NCBI GenBank assembly: GCA_001768075.1
Contig: MEMX01000033.1
Coordinates: 131,797-167,686, forward strand
Reading direction: 5' to 3'
Origin: Anaeromyxobacter sp. RBG_16_69_14
GTDB lineage: Bacteria; Myxococcota; Myxococcia; Myxococcales; Anaeromyxobacteraceae
Length of the DNA: 35,890 nt
Below are positions 8,905 to 18,872 of this stretch, in pieces; within the stretch, counting starts at the first letter, position 1; every line of letters begins with the position of its first letter. The notes below the pieces were generated by a model, which ran no database searches, was not told the DNA's origin, and saw nothing but the letters and a program-made list of their open reading frames with translations. The position numbers were made by a program, and so were the translations under genes.

Positions 8905-10803
8905 CTAGAGAGGCTCAACGAGGAAGGTACCCTGGCACTCGCCTCGTGCCTCCCCCGGATCGGCATCGGGGGATACCTGGTACGCCGATCCGCTGCCCCT
9001 CGCCCGCACCACGTACCGTCCGGGCGAAAGGGCAATCCGATCGTCATAGCGCAGCGGCTTGACGTCTTTCGAACCGATCCGCACGAGGTCGAAGCCCGAC
9101 GCGACCAACTCCTCTTGGCTGTCGCAGTTCAGCCTCACCACGTGCAGGACGTAGAGGCCCGCCGCCTCTGGCGGAACCATGAGTTCTGCGCCGCCCCTGG
9201 AAACCGTGTAGGTCGAGCGCGTCCAGCAACTCTGGGAGCTCTTGCCGGGCGCGGTGCAGTCGTCAGACTTCGTGTAGCCACCGCGCGCCACCGCGACGTT
9301 CGAGAAGGATATCTGCACCCGGCCGTCGGCCACCGTGCAAGCGGAGAGGGTCTGGGCATGGCCGGAGCCCGGGGTGTCGTGCTGGCACCAGGCCCTGCCG
9401 AGGTGCGCCTCTCCGAACCACCCGTCCGCGATCTCCCGGAACCGGTTGTGTCCACCGGGACCGAATTGCTCGCACTCCGAGAAGAGCTCCACCCGGGGCA
9501 CCTCGGAGCATTCGGCCGTGACGGTGGTCGGAACCTGGATCGGGGTCAGCACCGTGCGGCCGAGTAGAACGGTTCCGAGGGTCTCGCCGTCCCGGACGAC
9601 AATCTGAGCGGTGTGTGTACCGTTCGCGCTGCGCAAGACCGCGACGTTGAGCGTGGCGGGGATGATCTTCTGGCCATCCCACCAATACGTGAAGTCGTAC
9701 TCGCGCCGGATGCGGTCATGGGCGACGTCACCGTGCTTCGTAGTTGCCTTCGCCGAGGCGAGGTCGAGCAGCTGCGCCTTACCCGATGCCTCGATGTTCT
9801 GACTGCGGTACTTCTCATCCTTCGCCTTGGTGGAGAGCTGCGTCATGTAGGCGGTGAGCTGCGTCTTCGCGTCGTGGCCAGGAAACGAGTAGTCCGCGAG
9901 TCTCGCGATGGCCCTGTCCCACTTCTCGTGCACGAATCGCACCTCGGAGAGCAGCGCAGGCATGTACTTCTCGAGCTCCCGAAGCGACACGAGGTCCTTG
10001 CGCTCACCCGCGCGCGTCCGGCAAGCCCGGGTGATCGTGAAGCGGCCAGACCGCACGAGATCGACGAACTGGTTGCGCGTGACGTAGACCTCGTGCCCCC
10101 CCTGCGCGCCGGCCGGCCCCGAGAGGGCGTGCAGCAGGCTCGCCGTGTTGGCCACCTCGATCATGAGGGAGCAGCTGGCGGACCGGTACTGCTCGCTGTT
10201 CAGGACGTAGTGGAAGCTGACCGACGCATCGCGGGCCGCCCTCGCGAGCTTGGCCCGAGTCAGTGAACCCGGTATCCGAAAGCAAGCGGTGACCGAGGGC
10301 ACATCGCTGTTCGCCAGTTTGACCGGCGGGCTCCATGTGTACCCCGGATAGGAGGCGCCCTCCACGCGGGATGTGAGTTGCAGCACCACGTCGAGGAGCG
10401 GGAGCCGGAGCATGGCGCCGGAGAGGCCGTTCTGCGCCGCCGCCGCACGGACCGCGGCCTGATACTCGGGGGCGTCCATCACCACGTCGACACAGAGCTC
10501 CTGCCTTTCGAAGGACTCCGCGGCGTTGAACGAGGCCAGGAAGATCGGCTCGTAGATCCCCTTCACCCGGTGGGCGTCGTTGGGGTTCTTCCAGATGTAT
10601 CGGGTGACGCCCTGGTACATGACGGTCGCGGCGAGGTTCTCGGGATTGTACGCCACGTCGGCAAGCTCGGAGGGAGCGGTCGGCGACAGGAAGGGTGTGG
10701 GGGGCTGGCGCTGCGACCACGCGCGCCCCGAGCATGCAGAGGCCACGAAGAGCGACGCGAACCCCGCCCCTAGCAGAGCCGCATGGGAAGCAACGTTCTT
10801 CAA
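8905..10803 (-). CDS. Putative lipoprotein of unknown function
   Basis: Long ORF; from a TTG start (LKNVASHAALLGAGFASLFVASACSG) it gives a lipoprotein-like signal with AGGGGG just upstream. No family recognised. Confidence 0.6.
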   Translation of the reverse strand: MKNVASHAALLGAGFASLFVASACSGRAWSQRQPPTPFLSPTAPSELADVAYNPENLAATVMYQGVTRYIWKNPNDAHRVKGIYEPIFLASFNAAESFERQELCVDVVMDAPEYQAAVRAAAAQNGLSGAMLRLPLLDVVLQLTSRVEGASYPGYTWSPPVKLANSDVPSVTACFRIPGSLTRAKLARAARDASVSFHYVLNSEQYRSASCSLMIEVANTASLLHALSGPAGAQGGHEVYVTRNQFVDLVRSGRFTITRACRTRAGERKDLVSLRELEKYMPALLSEVRFVHEKWDRAIARLADYSFPGHDAKTQLTAYMTQLSTKAKDEKYRSQNIEASGKAQLLDLASAKATTKHGDVAHDRIRREYDFTYWWDGQKIIPATLNVAVLRSANGTHTAQIVVRDGETLGTVLLGRTVLTPIQVPTTVTAECSEVPRVELFSECEQFGPGGHNRFREIADGWFGEAHLGRAWCQHDTPGSGHAQTLSACTVADGRVQISFSNVAVARGGYTKSDDCTAPGKSSQSCWTRSTYTVSRGGAELMVPPEAAGLYVLHVVRLNCDSQEELVASGFDLVRIGSKDVKPLRYDDRIALSPGRYVVRARGSGSAYQVSPDADPGEARGECQGTFLVEPL

Positions 10804-10935
10804 GGCACCCCCTACAAGGTCGACAGACGGCTGGCGGCCCCCAAGGGGCTCATCCAGCGCGCGCACACATTACCGCGGTACGGCCTTGATGGAGCGGGAG
10901 GAATCCGCCTCCCCACGAGCCTTGGCCAGGCCGCG

Positions 10936-11089
10936 AGCTGATAGCGCATGCCACATGAACTGACGCTCGAGATGGGGGGCGCGGGGGGAGAGTTCTCCCC
11001 TCCGCTTGAGGCGCCGCAAGGCGCCGGACATCAGCTCACAGCGGCGGCGGTGCCGCTGGAGAATCACATCAACTGGTCGCCGCTGTGAG
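10936..11089. repeat. Copy 1 of a ~154-bp direct repeat with three potential hairpins
   Basis: agctgatagcgcatgccacatgaactgacgctcgagat...cgccgctgtgag recurs at 29188..29340 with two substitutions and one 1-nt indel. Confidence 0.95.
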
Positions 11090-11143
11090 CATCCGCGCCG
11101 GCAGCTGGCCGCGTTCGAGGTGTCGGCTCCCTCGGTCGGCCAT

Positions 11144-11809
11144 CTATCCGCAACCTCCACCGATCTTCTTCTTGCCACCGCCCGCCGCGGCGGCCTTCTT
11201 GCCCGACTTGAGCAGGCTCGGCTGGTAATTGAGCCTGGCGAGGGTCTGGAGCGCCTCGACGGTCCGGGAGCGAGCCTCGGGGCGGGGGCCCGGCCCCTCG
11301 AACCACGCCGACACGAGCTGCAGCGCGTCGGCATAACCGTCGGGTGGCGACGACTCGGCGAAGAGCGGCACCGGGAGCTCGAACGCGAGGTACCAGGCGC
11401 GCGCGCCATCGGCCAGGTAGTGGATCCGCGCCGTCGGATTGGCCTGCCGAACCTTGACGACGAGCTTCTGCGCCAGCTCGTCCCTGCTGGCGCAGACGAT
11501 CACCGGTGCGTGCGTGCGCAGGAGCGCCTTCAGCTGCTCCGGCCCGGCGCCCGGCATGAGGACGGCGCCTGGGACGTGAAAGCGCGCGTAGGCGCCCGCT
11601 GGGCGTACGTCCACGACTACCGAGCGCTCCTCCTGCACGAGCGCCGCGGCGGCCTTCATGACGCCGAGCGAGGCCTCGGCCGGGTTCGCGGACAGATCGG
11701 GTGGGATCTCGGCCATCGCAGAGCGGCTGGTGACGACGCTCGCCACCATGTAAAGCGCGCTTCCGAGGACGAGCACGGCGGCGCCGAGCCTCGCGTTGAA
11801 CCGGATCAC
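11144..11809 (-). CDS. Membrane-anchored or exported rhodanese-like protein with C-terminal GGGCG tail
   Basis: N-terminal hydrophobic segment; VVVDVRPAGAYARFHVPGAVLMPG...APVIVCASRDELAQKL; ends GKKKIGGGCG*. Confidence 0.8.
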   Translation of the reverse strand: MIRFNARLGAAVLVLGSALYMVASVVTSRSAMAEIPPDLSANPAEASLGVMKAAAALVQEERSVVVDVRPAGAYARFHVPGAVLMPGAGPEQLKALLRTHAPVIVCASRDELAQKLVVKVRQANPTARIHYLADGARAWYLAFELPVPLFAESSPPDGYADALQLVSAWFEGPGPRPEARSRTVEALQTLARLNYQPSLLKSGKKAAAAGGGKKKIGGGCG

Positions 11810-12480
11810 GGCAGGCTCCCTTCTCGGGCGAGGCCGGCCGCGCCTCGCGCCTCGGTCGCCTCCTCATCCTGGTGCTCCGAAGCGCGCGCCGAGGTGCGGG
11901 CGCGCACGAGTTGCTCGATCCTGCCCACTGCCCAGAACGCACCCACGGCGAACAGCGAGACCGCGAAGACCACGATGCCCGAGTTCACGTGGAAGAAGTC
12001 GTGCAGGAGGACGCGTCCGCGCGCACCGGCGTTGGCCAGGGGCGCGAGCGTGTCGTAGCCGAACGTGAACACCGCCGAGCCGAAGGCGATGCCGAGCATG
12101 AAGAGGACCGCGTCGATCTTCCCGCTCACCGCGGCGACGACGGACGTGCCGGGACAGTAGCCCCCGACGATGAAGCCGACCCCGAGGAGGAGCCCGCCCA
12201 CGATCTGGGGGAGGAGATAGGTGTCCAGGATCCCGATGCTGGAGAGCGGCAGGATGGCGAGGAGGTCCAGGACGTAGAGGCCGAGCATGGCGGTGACGAT
12301 GGCGGTGAACATCACGCGCAGCACGCGGAAGTCGCGCCCGTAGAAGTTCGCCGCGAGCCTGTCTGCACGGCCGAATCCGGCCCGCTCGAGGACGAAGCCA
12401 AACCCGATGCCAATCACCACCGAGATCATCATCTCGGTGGGATGGGACATCTTGAGGACGACGCTGAGAGGTCCTTCCAT
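11806..12480 (-). CDS. YeeE/YedE family sulfur-compound transporter, C-terminal-half protein
   Basis: IGIGFGFVLERAGFGRADRLAANFYGRDFRVLRVMFTAIVTAMLG...GGYCPGTSVVAAVSGKIDA. Confidence 0.9.
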   Translation of the reverse strand: MEGPLSVVLKMSHPTEMMISVVIGIGFGFVLERAGFGRADRLAANFYGRDFRVLRVMFTAIVTAMLGLYVLDLLAILPLSSIGILDTYLLPQIVGGLLLGVGFIVGGYCPGTSVVAAVSGKIDAVLFMLGIAFGSAVFTFGYDTLAPLANAGARGRVLLHDFFHVNSGIVVFAVSLFAVGAFWAVGRIEQLVRARTSARASEHQDEEATEARGAAGLAREGSLP

Positions 12481-12498
12481 GGCGATCTCCTAGAGAAC

Positions 12499-13017
12499 CT
12501 AGATCCACTGCCGGCGCACGAACCAGGCCATCCCGTACGCCCCGCCGAACACCGCGAACATGAAGACCCAGCTCCCCAGCGAGAGCTGGGCACCGCCCGT
12601 GAGCGCCTGGCCGCTCGTGCAGCCGCGGGCGAGCTGGGCCGCAAATCCGCTGATGGCGCCACCCACGACCGCCAGGATCCAGCGGTTCTCGATCCGGGCG
12701 CGGGGTCCCCGTACCGTCTCCACCTTGAAGCGCTTCCCCGTGAACACCGCCATGGCTCCACCGACGGCGGAGCCGATCGTCAGCCAGACGATCCAGTCGT
12801 TCAGCGAGCTGCGCTGCGGGTCCGAGAAGAAGGATGCGATGTTCTGGTTCTCCTCGGCCCAGGTCGGTTCCACCGCGTGGATCACCGCCGCCTCGACGTG
12901 CTTGAACGTCCCGCTCGCGCCCAGCCCACGCCCGGTGAGGACGAAGCTCGCGAGCAGCACGAGACCGAGCGCGACGCCGGCCGCGTAGGGGTTCCACAAT
13001 GGCCTGTTCTCGTTCAC
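12499..13017 (-). CDS. YeeE/YedE family sulfur-compound transporter, N-terminal-half protein
   Basis: WNPYAAGVALGLVLLASFVLTGRGLGASG...LARGCTSGQALTGGAQLSLGSWVFMFAVFGGAYG; GTG start. Confidence 0.88.
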   Translation of the reverse strand: MNENRPLWNPYAAGVALGLVLLASFVLTGRGLGASGTFKHVEAAVIHAVEPTWAEENQNIASFFSDPQRSSLNDWIVWLTIGSAVGGAMAVFTGKRFKVETVRGPRARIENRWILAVVGGAISGFAAQLARGCTSGQALTGGAQLSLGSWVFMFAVFGGAYGMAWFVRRQWI

Positions 13018-13018
13018 T

Positions 13019-14543
13019 TCACTCCTCCTTGCTCGCCGCATGGGCGTCCGAATCGTGATCTCGAGTCTGCTGCCCGAGCCGCGCCACCCACTTCGGGCTG
13101 TGATGCCGGGCGTGCTCGTGGTCGATCCGGCCCGTGACCATCGACTTCAGGGCCGGGCGCTCCTCTGCGATGACCGCGGCCATGGTGACGTGGACGGCGA
13201 TCCCCGCCAGCACGAGCGCGATGGAGAGCTTGTGGACCAGGATGGCCGCGGCCACCGCACCGGGCGGGCCGACGTGGAACGTCATCACGAGACCGCTGCC
13301 GATGATGGTGGTCGTCGCCACCAGAACGAACAGCGCGAAGATCTTTTGACCCGCGTTGTACTTGTCCTGCGGCGGGAGCGGTTGCCTGCGCAGCCCGGCC
13401 ATCGCGAGGGGCTTCACCGTCAGCCACAAGAGGTCGTCCTTCGTGATCCTGACCTCCTCGAGGACGTGCCGCGGCCCGCCCTTGAGGAGCAGGAACAAGG
13501 GCACGACGATCCCCGCCCAGACGAGTCCCCAGACCACGTGAAATCTGATGAGGGGCTCGGTGCCGCCGACGAGGCCCGCGAACCACCGCGGGAAGCGCGT
13601 CCCGAAGAGCGCGAAGCTCGCCGCGGACATGAGCGCGGTGCCGGTGGCGACGAGGAGGAGCCAGGAGAGCGCGTTGAACCAGTGGAGGAAACGGACGCCG
13701 CCGCGGTGGCGGAAGAGCTCCCCGTCGCCCGCGCCGCACGCCTTGGCCTGAAGCGGCGTCTCCAGGGCCGGCTCCGGTGTCGGAGGCTGCGTCGCGGCCG
13801 CCTCCTGGCCCTCGCGCTTCACCCGATCCGAGCGCGCCTTGAGGTTCACGAGCGCGCCGCCTGCGATCGCCATGAGGCCGAGCCCCGGAACGACGATTCG
13901 CGCGAACGGCAACGAGACTTGCCATGTCCTCGTGAGCGAGCTCCGCTCGTACCGCTTCACCACGCCCGCCGCGAGGATGCGCTCGCGGTGCGCGCGGCCG
14001 GCGTAGATCGTCTTCGGTCGGACGTCCACATCCGCCGTGACGAGCGGCTGCGCGCCCTTCGACCGGACGAACGCCGAGAGCTTGCCGCCCGAGTCGTCGA
14101 GATCGCCGAAGATGCGGCACTCGGCCAGGCACGTCTGCACGCAGGCCGGCTCCTCTCCACGCGCGACGAACGGCGCGCACAGGTTGCACTTCTCCACGAC
14201 CTTCTTCACGGGATCGAAGTGGCGCGCGCCGTAGGGACAGGTGGAAATGCAGTTGCCGCAACCGATGCAGACGTCGGCGTCGACCATCACCACGCCCGTC
14301 TTCGGGTCGGCGTAGGTGGCCCCGGTCGGACAGTCGGTGGTGCATGGGTGGTCCTGGCACTGCATGCACAGGCCGGGGTAGAAGCTCACCGCGAGGTCGT
14401 CCCTCTCGCGGGTGCCCGTCTCGAACGTGTGGACCCAGTCGCGCGCGGCGCCCGGGCCGCTGTCCCACTGCTCCTTGCAGGCCGAGACGCAGGCCTGGCA
14501 CCCGACGCAGCGGTCGAGGTCGATGCCCATGGCGTACCGCATA
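13019..14543 (-). CDS. 4Fe-4S electron-transfer subunit fused to a formate-dehydrogenase-gamma-like cytochrome b domain
   Basis: CVGCQACVSACKEQW, CMQCQDHPCTTDCPTGA, CIGCGNCISTCPYGARHF, CNLCAPFVARGEEPACVQTC, then multi-TM HRGGVRFLHWFNALSWLLLVATG...IRFHVVWGLVW...LVHKLSIALVLAGIAVHVTMA in the same frame. Confidence 0.88.
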
Positions 14544-14544
14544 T

Positions 14545-16767
14545 CTAGGCCACCCTCCCCGCAGCATCGCGCACCGAGACGAACTGCGTCCGCATGCCGG
14601 TGGTCCCGCTCATGGGGTCCACCGCGTACGTGTCGATCAGGTCCGAGTCGCTCCCGCCCTTGCCGCAGGCCCTCGAGAGCGCCTTCGAGCGGTGGCCGAA
14701 TCCGTGGACCATGTAGACGGCCCCCGCCGGCATGCGCTCCGTCACCTTGAGCGGCATGGGACCGGTCTCCTCGCCTCCGCCGTTCGCGACCATCACCGGC
14801 TGGCCCTCGGCGAGCCCGAGCTCGCGCGCGGCCATTGGGTTCATCCAGAGCGCGTTCGTACCGTCCAGATCGGAGAGGATGGGGTTGTTCTGGGTGCGGC
14901 CGAAGGTGTGGAGCGGGCTGCGGCCGTACAGGAGCCTGAACATCCCGGGCGGCTCCTCGGGCGGCGCCGCGTGGACAGGCAGGGGCGCGAACCCCGCGTC
15001 GGCCAGCTGCTTCGAGTAGAGCTCGATCTTGCCGCTCGGAGTATGGAAGCGGAACTTTTCCCCGTCGGCCAGGTAGAGCGGGGTCTTGCGCGGCACGAGC
15101 TTGATCCCGTCGAGCTTCAGCTTCGCGAGCGAGAGCCCCGCTCCGGAGAGGCGGGTGTCGAGGTACTCCTCGAAGGTCGAGAAGCCGAACCAGTCGCCCA
15201 CGCCGAGCTCGGTGGCGAGCTCCTTTGCGATGCGCCACGCGGGCCGGGTGTCGTGCGGCGAGGCGACGACGGGCTGGCGGATCCCGACGTAGGGCGCCTT
15301 GCCGCTGCCGATGGCGAGGTCGTCGTAGCGCTCGAGGTAGGTGTCCTCCGGGAGGAGGACGTCGGCCCACTGCGTGATCTCGGTGGGCTGCACGTCGCAT
15401 ACGGCGAGGAAGTCGAGGTTCCGGATGGCCTCGACCGTCTCGCGGGCGTTGGGCATCGACTGGATGAGGTTCGTGCCGTGGACGAACCAGCCTTTCACCG
15501 GATACGGGGACCCCGTGCGCGTCGCGTCGCGGATGCCGTTCGTCGTGACTTCCTGGGCAAACCGGAATCGCCTCGCTTCGCTGTCCACGTCCTTCGGAAG
15601 GTCCGGGAAGTCGGGCGCGGGGAAGGCGGGCACGCTGGCCCGCTCCCAGCGGTAGGTCCCGCCCGGTCGCCACCATGCCCCGAGGAGCGCGGTCAGAATG
15701 GCCTGCCCGCGGGCGCGGTGCGTGTCGGCCTCCCCGTACCAGGAGGTGTGCCGGCCCGGATGCACCAGCACCGCGGGCGCAGCCTTCACCATGAGGCCAT
15801 AGGCCGCGACGATCTTCTTCGCCGGGACCCCTGCCTGTGCAGCGGCCCACTCGGGCGTGCAGGGCTCGACGTGCCGGGCGAGGGCGTCGAAGCCGATGGT
15901 GCGCTCCTCGACGTAGCGCCGGTCGTACGTGCCTTCCTTCACGAGTAGACGCAGCCAGGCCAGGATGACGGCCGTGTCCGATCCGGGCTTCACCGGCAGC
16001 CAGAGGTCAGCCTTCTGGGCGACGGTGCTGAAGCGGGGGTCTAGGACGACCAGGCTGGCTCCGCGCGCCCGCGCCTTCACGAAGTCCTGCACCTGGCTGT
16101 TGTGCGCGTTCTCGCCCAGGTGCGACCCGAAGAGCACCATGCAGCGGGTCTCGTCGAAGTCGAGCGGCTCGGGCGACGGGAGCTTCTCGCCGAAGGTGAG
16201 GTAGTAGCCGACGTTGCGCGCCCCCTTACACTGCGAGTAAGCGGGGCCCGCGTAGTTCGGCGAGCCGTAGGCCACCATCATGGTGCGCAGGAGCGGGCCG
16301 CCCGTGCCGTGGTAGAAGAGCGCGAGCGCCTTCGCGCCGTGCTTCTCCTTGATCTTGCGGAAGCCGTCCGCGATGAGCTTGTACGCCTCGCCCCAGCCCG
16401 CCCGGCGGAACTTCCCCTCCCCTCGCGCACCGACCCTGATCATTGGATATTTGAGGCGGTCCTCGTCGGTGACGAAGCCCGCTCCGGCCTGTCCGCGGCC
16501 GCACAGCTTCCCGCGCGCGTTCGGGTAGTCGGGGTGGCCCTGGAGCGAGAGCACGCGGTTCTTGCGGACGCGCGCCACGACCCCGCAGTTCCAGAAGCAG
16601 AGCTCGCAGAAGGTCGGGACCTCACGCTCCGGCGGCAGGCCGTGCTGGTCCCTGGTGAGGCCGAAGGCCTGGGCCGTCGCGGGCGCCGAGACCGCGCCCG
16701 CGATGGCGCCGGTGGCCGCCACCTTGAGGAACGTCCGCCGCGCGATGCGATTCGACTCTTCCGCCAT
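14545..16767 (-). CDS. Molybdopterin oxidoreductase catalytic subunit, Tat signal (PhsA/PsrA-like)
   Basis: RRTFLKVAATG Tat-like motif; PTFCELCFWNCGVVARV...GKLCGRGQAG 4Fe-4S site; SQCKGARNVGY candidate Mo-ligand Cys; Mo-enzyme motifs throughout. Confidence 0.9.
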   Translation of the reverse strand: MAEESNRIARRTFLKVAATGAIAGAVSAPATAQAFGLTRDQHGLPPEREVPTFCELCFWNCGVVARVRKNRVLSLQGHPDYPNARGKLCGRGQAGAGFVTDEDRLKYPMIRVGARGEGKFRRAGWGEAYKLIADGFRKIKEKHGAKALALFYHGTGGPLLRTMMVAYGSPNYAGPAYSQCKGARNVGYYLTFGEKLPSPEPLDFDETRCMVLFGSHLGENAHNSQVQDFVKARARGASLVVLDPRFSTVAQKADLWLPVKPGSDTAVILAWLRLLVKEGTYDRRYVEERTIGFDALARHVEPCTPEWAAAQAGVPAKKIVAAYGLMVKAAPAVLVHPGRHTSWYGEADTHRARGQAILTALLGAWWRPGGTYRWERASVPAFPAPDFPDLPKDVDSEARRFRFAQEVTTNGIRDATRTGSPYPVKGWFVHGTNLIQSMPNARETVEAIRNLDFLAVCDVQPTEITQWADVLLPEDTYLERYDDLAIGSGKAPYVGIRQPVVASPHDTRPAWRIAKELATELGVGDWFGFSTFEEYLDTRLSGAGLSLAKLKLDGIKLVPRKTPLYLADGEKFRFHTPSGKIELYSKQLADAGFAPLPVHAAPPEEPPGMFRLLYGRSPLHTFGRTQNNPILSDLDGTNALWMNPMAARELGLAEGQPVMVANGGGEETGPMPLKVTERMPAGAVYMVHGFGHRSKALSRACGKGGSDSDLIDTYAVDPMSGTTGMRTQFVSVRDAAGRVA

Positions 16768-16818
16768 GGCCGTTTTCCTTAACGTGCGCCGCACCCGGCG
16801 GGGCACGGCCGTCGACGC

Positions 16819-17109
16819 TCACTCCACCGAGCAACGGCGCATGCAGCGCACCAGATCCCGAAGCGCCTGCTCTTCGAGACGGTAGTGCGCGAACCCCGCC
16901 TCCCGGCTCACCCCCACCAGGCCATGCATTCGGAGGATCCGCAACTGCTGCGAGGCGATCGGCTGGGTGACCCCGAGTTCCTCCGCGAGGGCGTTCACGT
17001 GCTGCTCGCCCTCGCACAGGAGCTCGATGATGCGCAGGCGCACCGGGTGGGCCACGGCTTTCAGGACCTCCGCGATCCGCTCGGCCCTGTCGTGCGTGGT
17101 GACCGTCAT
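16819..17109 (-). CDS. ArsR/SmtB family transcriptional regulator
   Basis: VLKAVAHPVRLRIIELLCEGEQHVNALAEELGVTQPIASQQLRILRMHGLVGVSREAGFAHYRLEEQALRDLVRCMRRCSVE. Confidence 0.92.
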   Translation of the reverse strand: MTVTTHDRAERIAEVLKAVAHPVRLRIIELLCEGEQHVNALAEELGVTQPIASQQLRILRMHGLVGVSREAGFAHYRLEEQALRDLVRCMRRCSVE

Positions 17110-17123
17110 CTCTCGTTCTCTAG

Positions 17124-17141
17124 ATATCGCAATGTCGCTAT
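17124..17141. promoter_or_regulatory. Candidate ArsR-family operator (imperfect dyad)
   Basis: ATATCGCAATGTCGCTAT, dyad ATAnCG-N6-CGnTAT, 14 nt upstream of the ArsR start codon. Confidence 0.45.
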
Positions 17142-17550
17142 GTGCCGCCGAAAACGTTTTGCAAACACTGTGCGCGAACTCGAGCCGCAGTGGTTCTGTT
17201 GAAGATCCGGGGGAGTCCGGGCGGATCCCCCCGGCCGGGGCTCGCAAGCCTTGCCGATCGCGTGGCCTCGGGCGCGCACTCGATGCGCGCCGCGCATCGT
17301 CATCTTCGCGATCGCAACCGCGGTGAGGGCACACGGACTGCGCGCAAACACCCCCGGCGCGCACAGACACACACACACCCGCCCTTCCCGCGTCCGTCGA
17401 CTACAGGGGTGTCACGTCGGACATCGGAAAAGATGACGCGGTGCTTCATCAGCAAGGAGAAAGCCGCCGAGATCGGCCGTAAGATGCACCCGGTCCTCGA
17501 CAGTCAGTCGTAAGTTCGGGACAGACACGGCAATCCTCGGGGGGGAGCAC

Positions 17551-17862
17551 ATGCAGCTCATGGCATACGGCTTGGCAGCGCTCGCGATTCTGGTGATGGG
17601 CCTGAACGTCGTCCTCGCCGTCCGACTCCGGCGCGCGATCGTCGGCGGCGAGATCGGCGAGAAGTGGGGCCTGCTCACCATCCTCGTCGCCTTCTTCTTC
17701 GTCGGGTATCTCTTTTCCCCGCTGGCGCTCTACTACGAGATCCCCAGGGAGTACCTCAGCATGCTGGTCTTCGCCGTCTTCCTCTTCGGCGCGATCTACG
17801 TCTGGGTCGTCATCGGCATCATCCGGGACATGCTCACCTTCCTGAAGCTCGTCAAGAAGTGA
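17551..17862 (+). CDS. Small integral membrane protein, function unknown
   Basis: 103 aa with about three hydrophobic segments; Gly-rich SD-like stretch (gggggggag) upstream. Confidence 0.7.
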   Translation: MQLMAYGLAALAILVMGLNVVLAVRLRRAIVGGEIGEKWGLLTILVAFFFVGYLFSPLALYYEIPREYLSMLVFAVFLFGAIYVWVVIGIIRDMLTFLKLVKK

Positions 17863-17900
17863 GCTCCCCGCAGCCCGGAGCAGCGGTGGCGGCGAGCTGA

Positions 17901-18836
17901 TCAGGCCTGGCCGGCCGCCACCATGATCCAGCGCAGCGCGAAGCCGCCCGCGAGCACCAGAAGCGGGGTGACCACCGTCGCGCGCAGGTGGAGGCGCGAC
18001 TCGAGCGTCTCGAGCAGGAGCGGAACCGCCAGCCCCGCGATCACGACGAGGCTCCAGAACGACGCCGTCCATGGGCCACCGAGGAGCAGGGACGCGGCGT
18101 CCTTGCTCGCGGCGCCGCTCGTCACGAGCCCCGCCAGGAAGAGCAGGAGCACGGCAACCTCCAGCCCGATGGCGAGCTTGTCCCATCGCGTGACGAAGTG
18201 ACGCTCGTCCTCGGAGAGCCGGAACAGCATGAGGAACGCGGCGCCCGTGGAGAGGCCCGAGGCGAGGAAGAGCGGACCGAACAAGGCCGAGTTCCATAGA
18301 GCGCGCGCTCCGAGCGTGCTGAGCAGGATGCCCGTGTACAAGCCCAGGGCGGCGCCCACCCCGAGGTTCACCCACCGAAGCTCCTCGAAGCGCTGCCGGC
18401 CAAAGGCGCTCAGGGCCCGCGTCGGCGCCCCGAGGCCGAAGCGGCCCATGAACGCGGCGACCCGCTCGACCTGCTCGTCCCCGAGGCCGGCGAGGGCCAG
18501 CGCGAGCGAGACCGGGTAGACGACGACCAGGATCCAGGCGCCCCAGGACATCGGCGACGTCCACCTAAAGGCGAGATAGAAGCGCCAGGCGTGGAGCTTG
18601 AAGGACAGGTCGAGGAAGAGCGCCCCCATGCCCACGGTCACCAGCACCGGCGCCGCGAAGGCGAGCCAACGCACCGCCGGCGACCGGTCGCCCTCCCTCA
18701 TCATGAGGAGCGAGGTCAGGATCATCACCCCGGCAGCCATGCCTCCGAGGAAGAGGTAAACCGGGATCTCCCACCCCCAGATGTGGAGCAGTGAGTCGAT
18801 CATCAGGCTGTGCCGAGCGACGTCGATCTCGTTCAT
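17901..18836 (-). CDS. nrfD: NrfD/PsrC-like membrane subunit
   Basis: WGWEIPVYLFLGGMAAGVMILTSLLMM...FKLHAWRFYLAFRWTSPMSWGAWILVVVYPVSL...STGAAFLML is typical of NrfD/PsrC quinol-interacting subunits. Confidence 0.9.
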   Translation of the reverse strand: MNEIDVARHSLMIDSLLHIWGWEIPVYLFLGGMAAGVMILTSLLMMREGDRSPAVRWLAFAAPVLVTVGMGALFLDLSFKLHAWRFYLAFRWTSPMSWGAWILVVVYPVSLALALAGLGDEQVERVAAFMGRFGLGAPTRALSAFGRQRFEELRWVNLGVGAALGLYTGILLSTLGARALWNSALFGPLFLASGLSTGAAFLMLFRLSEDERHFVTRWDKLAIGLEVAVLLLFLAGLVTSGAASKDAASLLLGGPWTASFWSLVVIAGLAVPLLLETLESRLHLRATVVTPLLVLAGGFALRWIMVAAGQA

Positions 18837-18872
18837 GGAGTCACCAATTTCGGGGCTTCCGGCCAAGCTTGC

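Noticed and set aside
13019-15850. 943-aa minus ORF as a single protein
   Set aside because: Only the part from MRYAMGIDLDRC (14543) is coding; upstream it is an alternate frame of the Mo-catalytic gene.
17434-17514. 26-codon plus-strand ORF MTRCFISKEKAAEIGRKMHPVLDSQS
   Set aside because: Too short to support without conservation or expression data; could be a leader peptide but no clear evidence.
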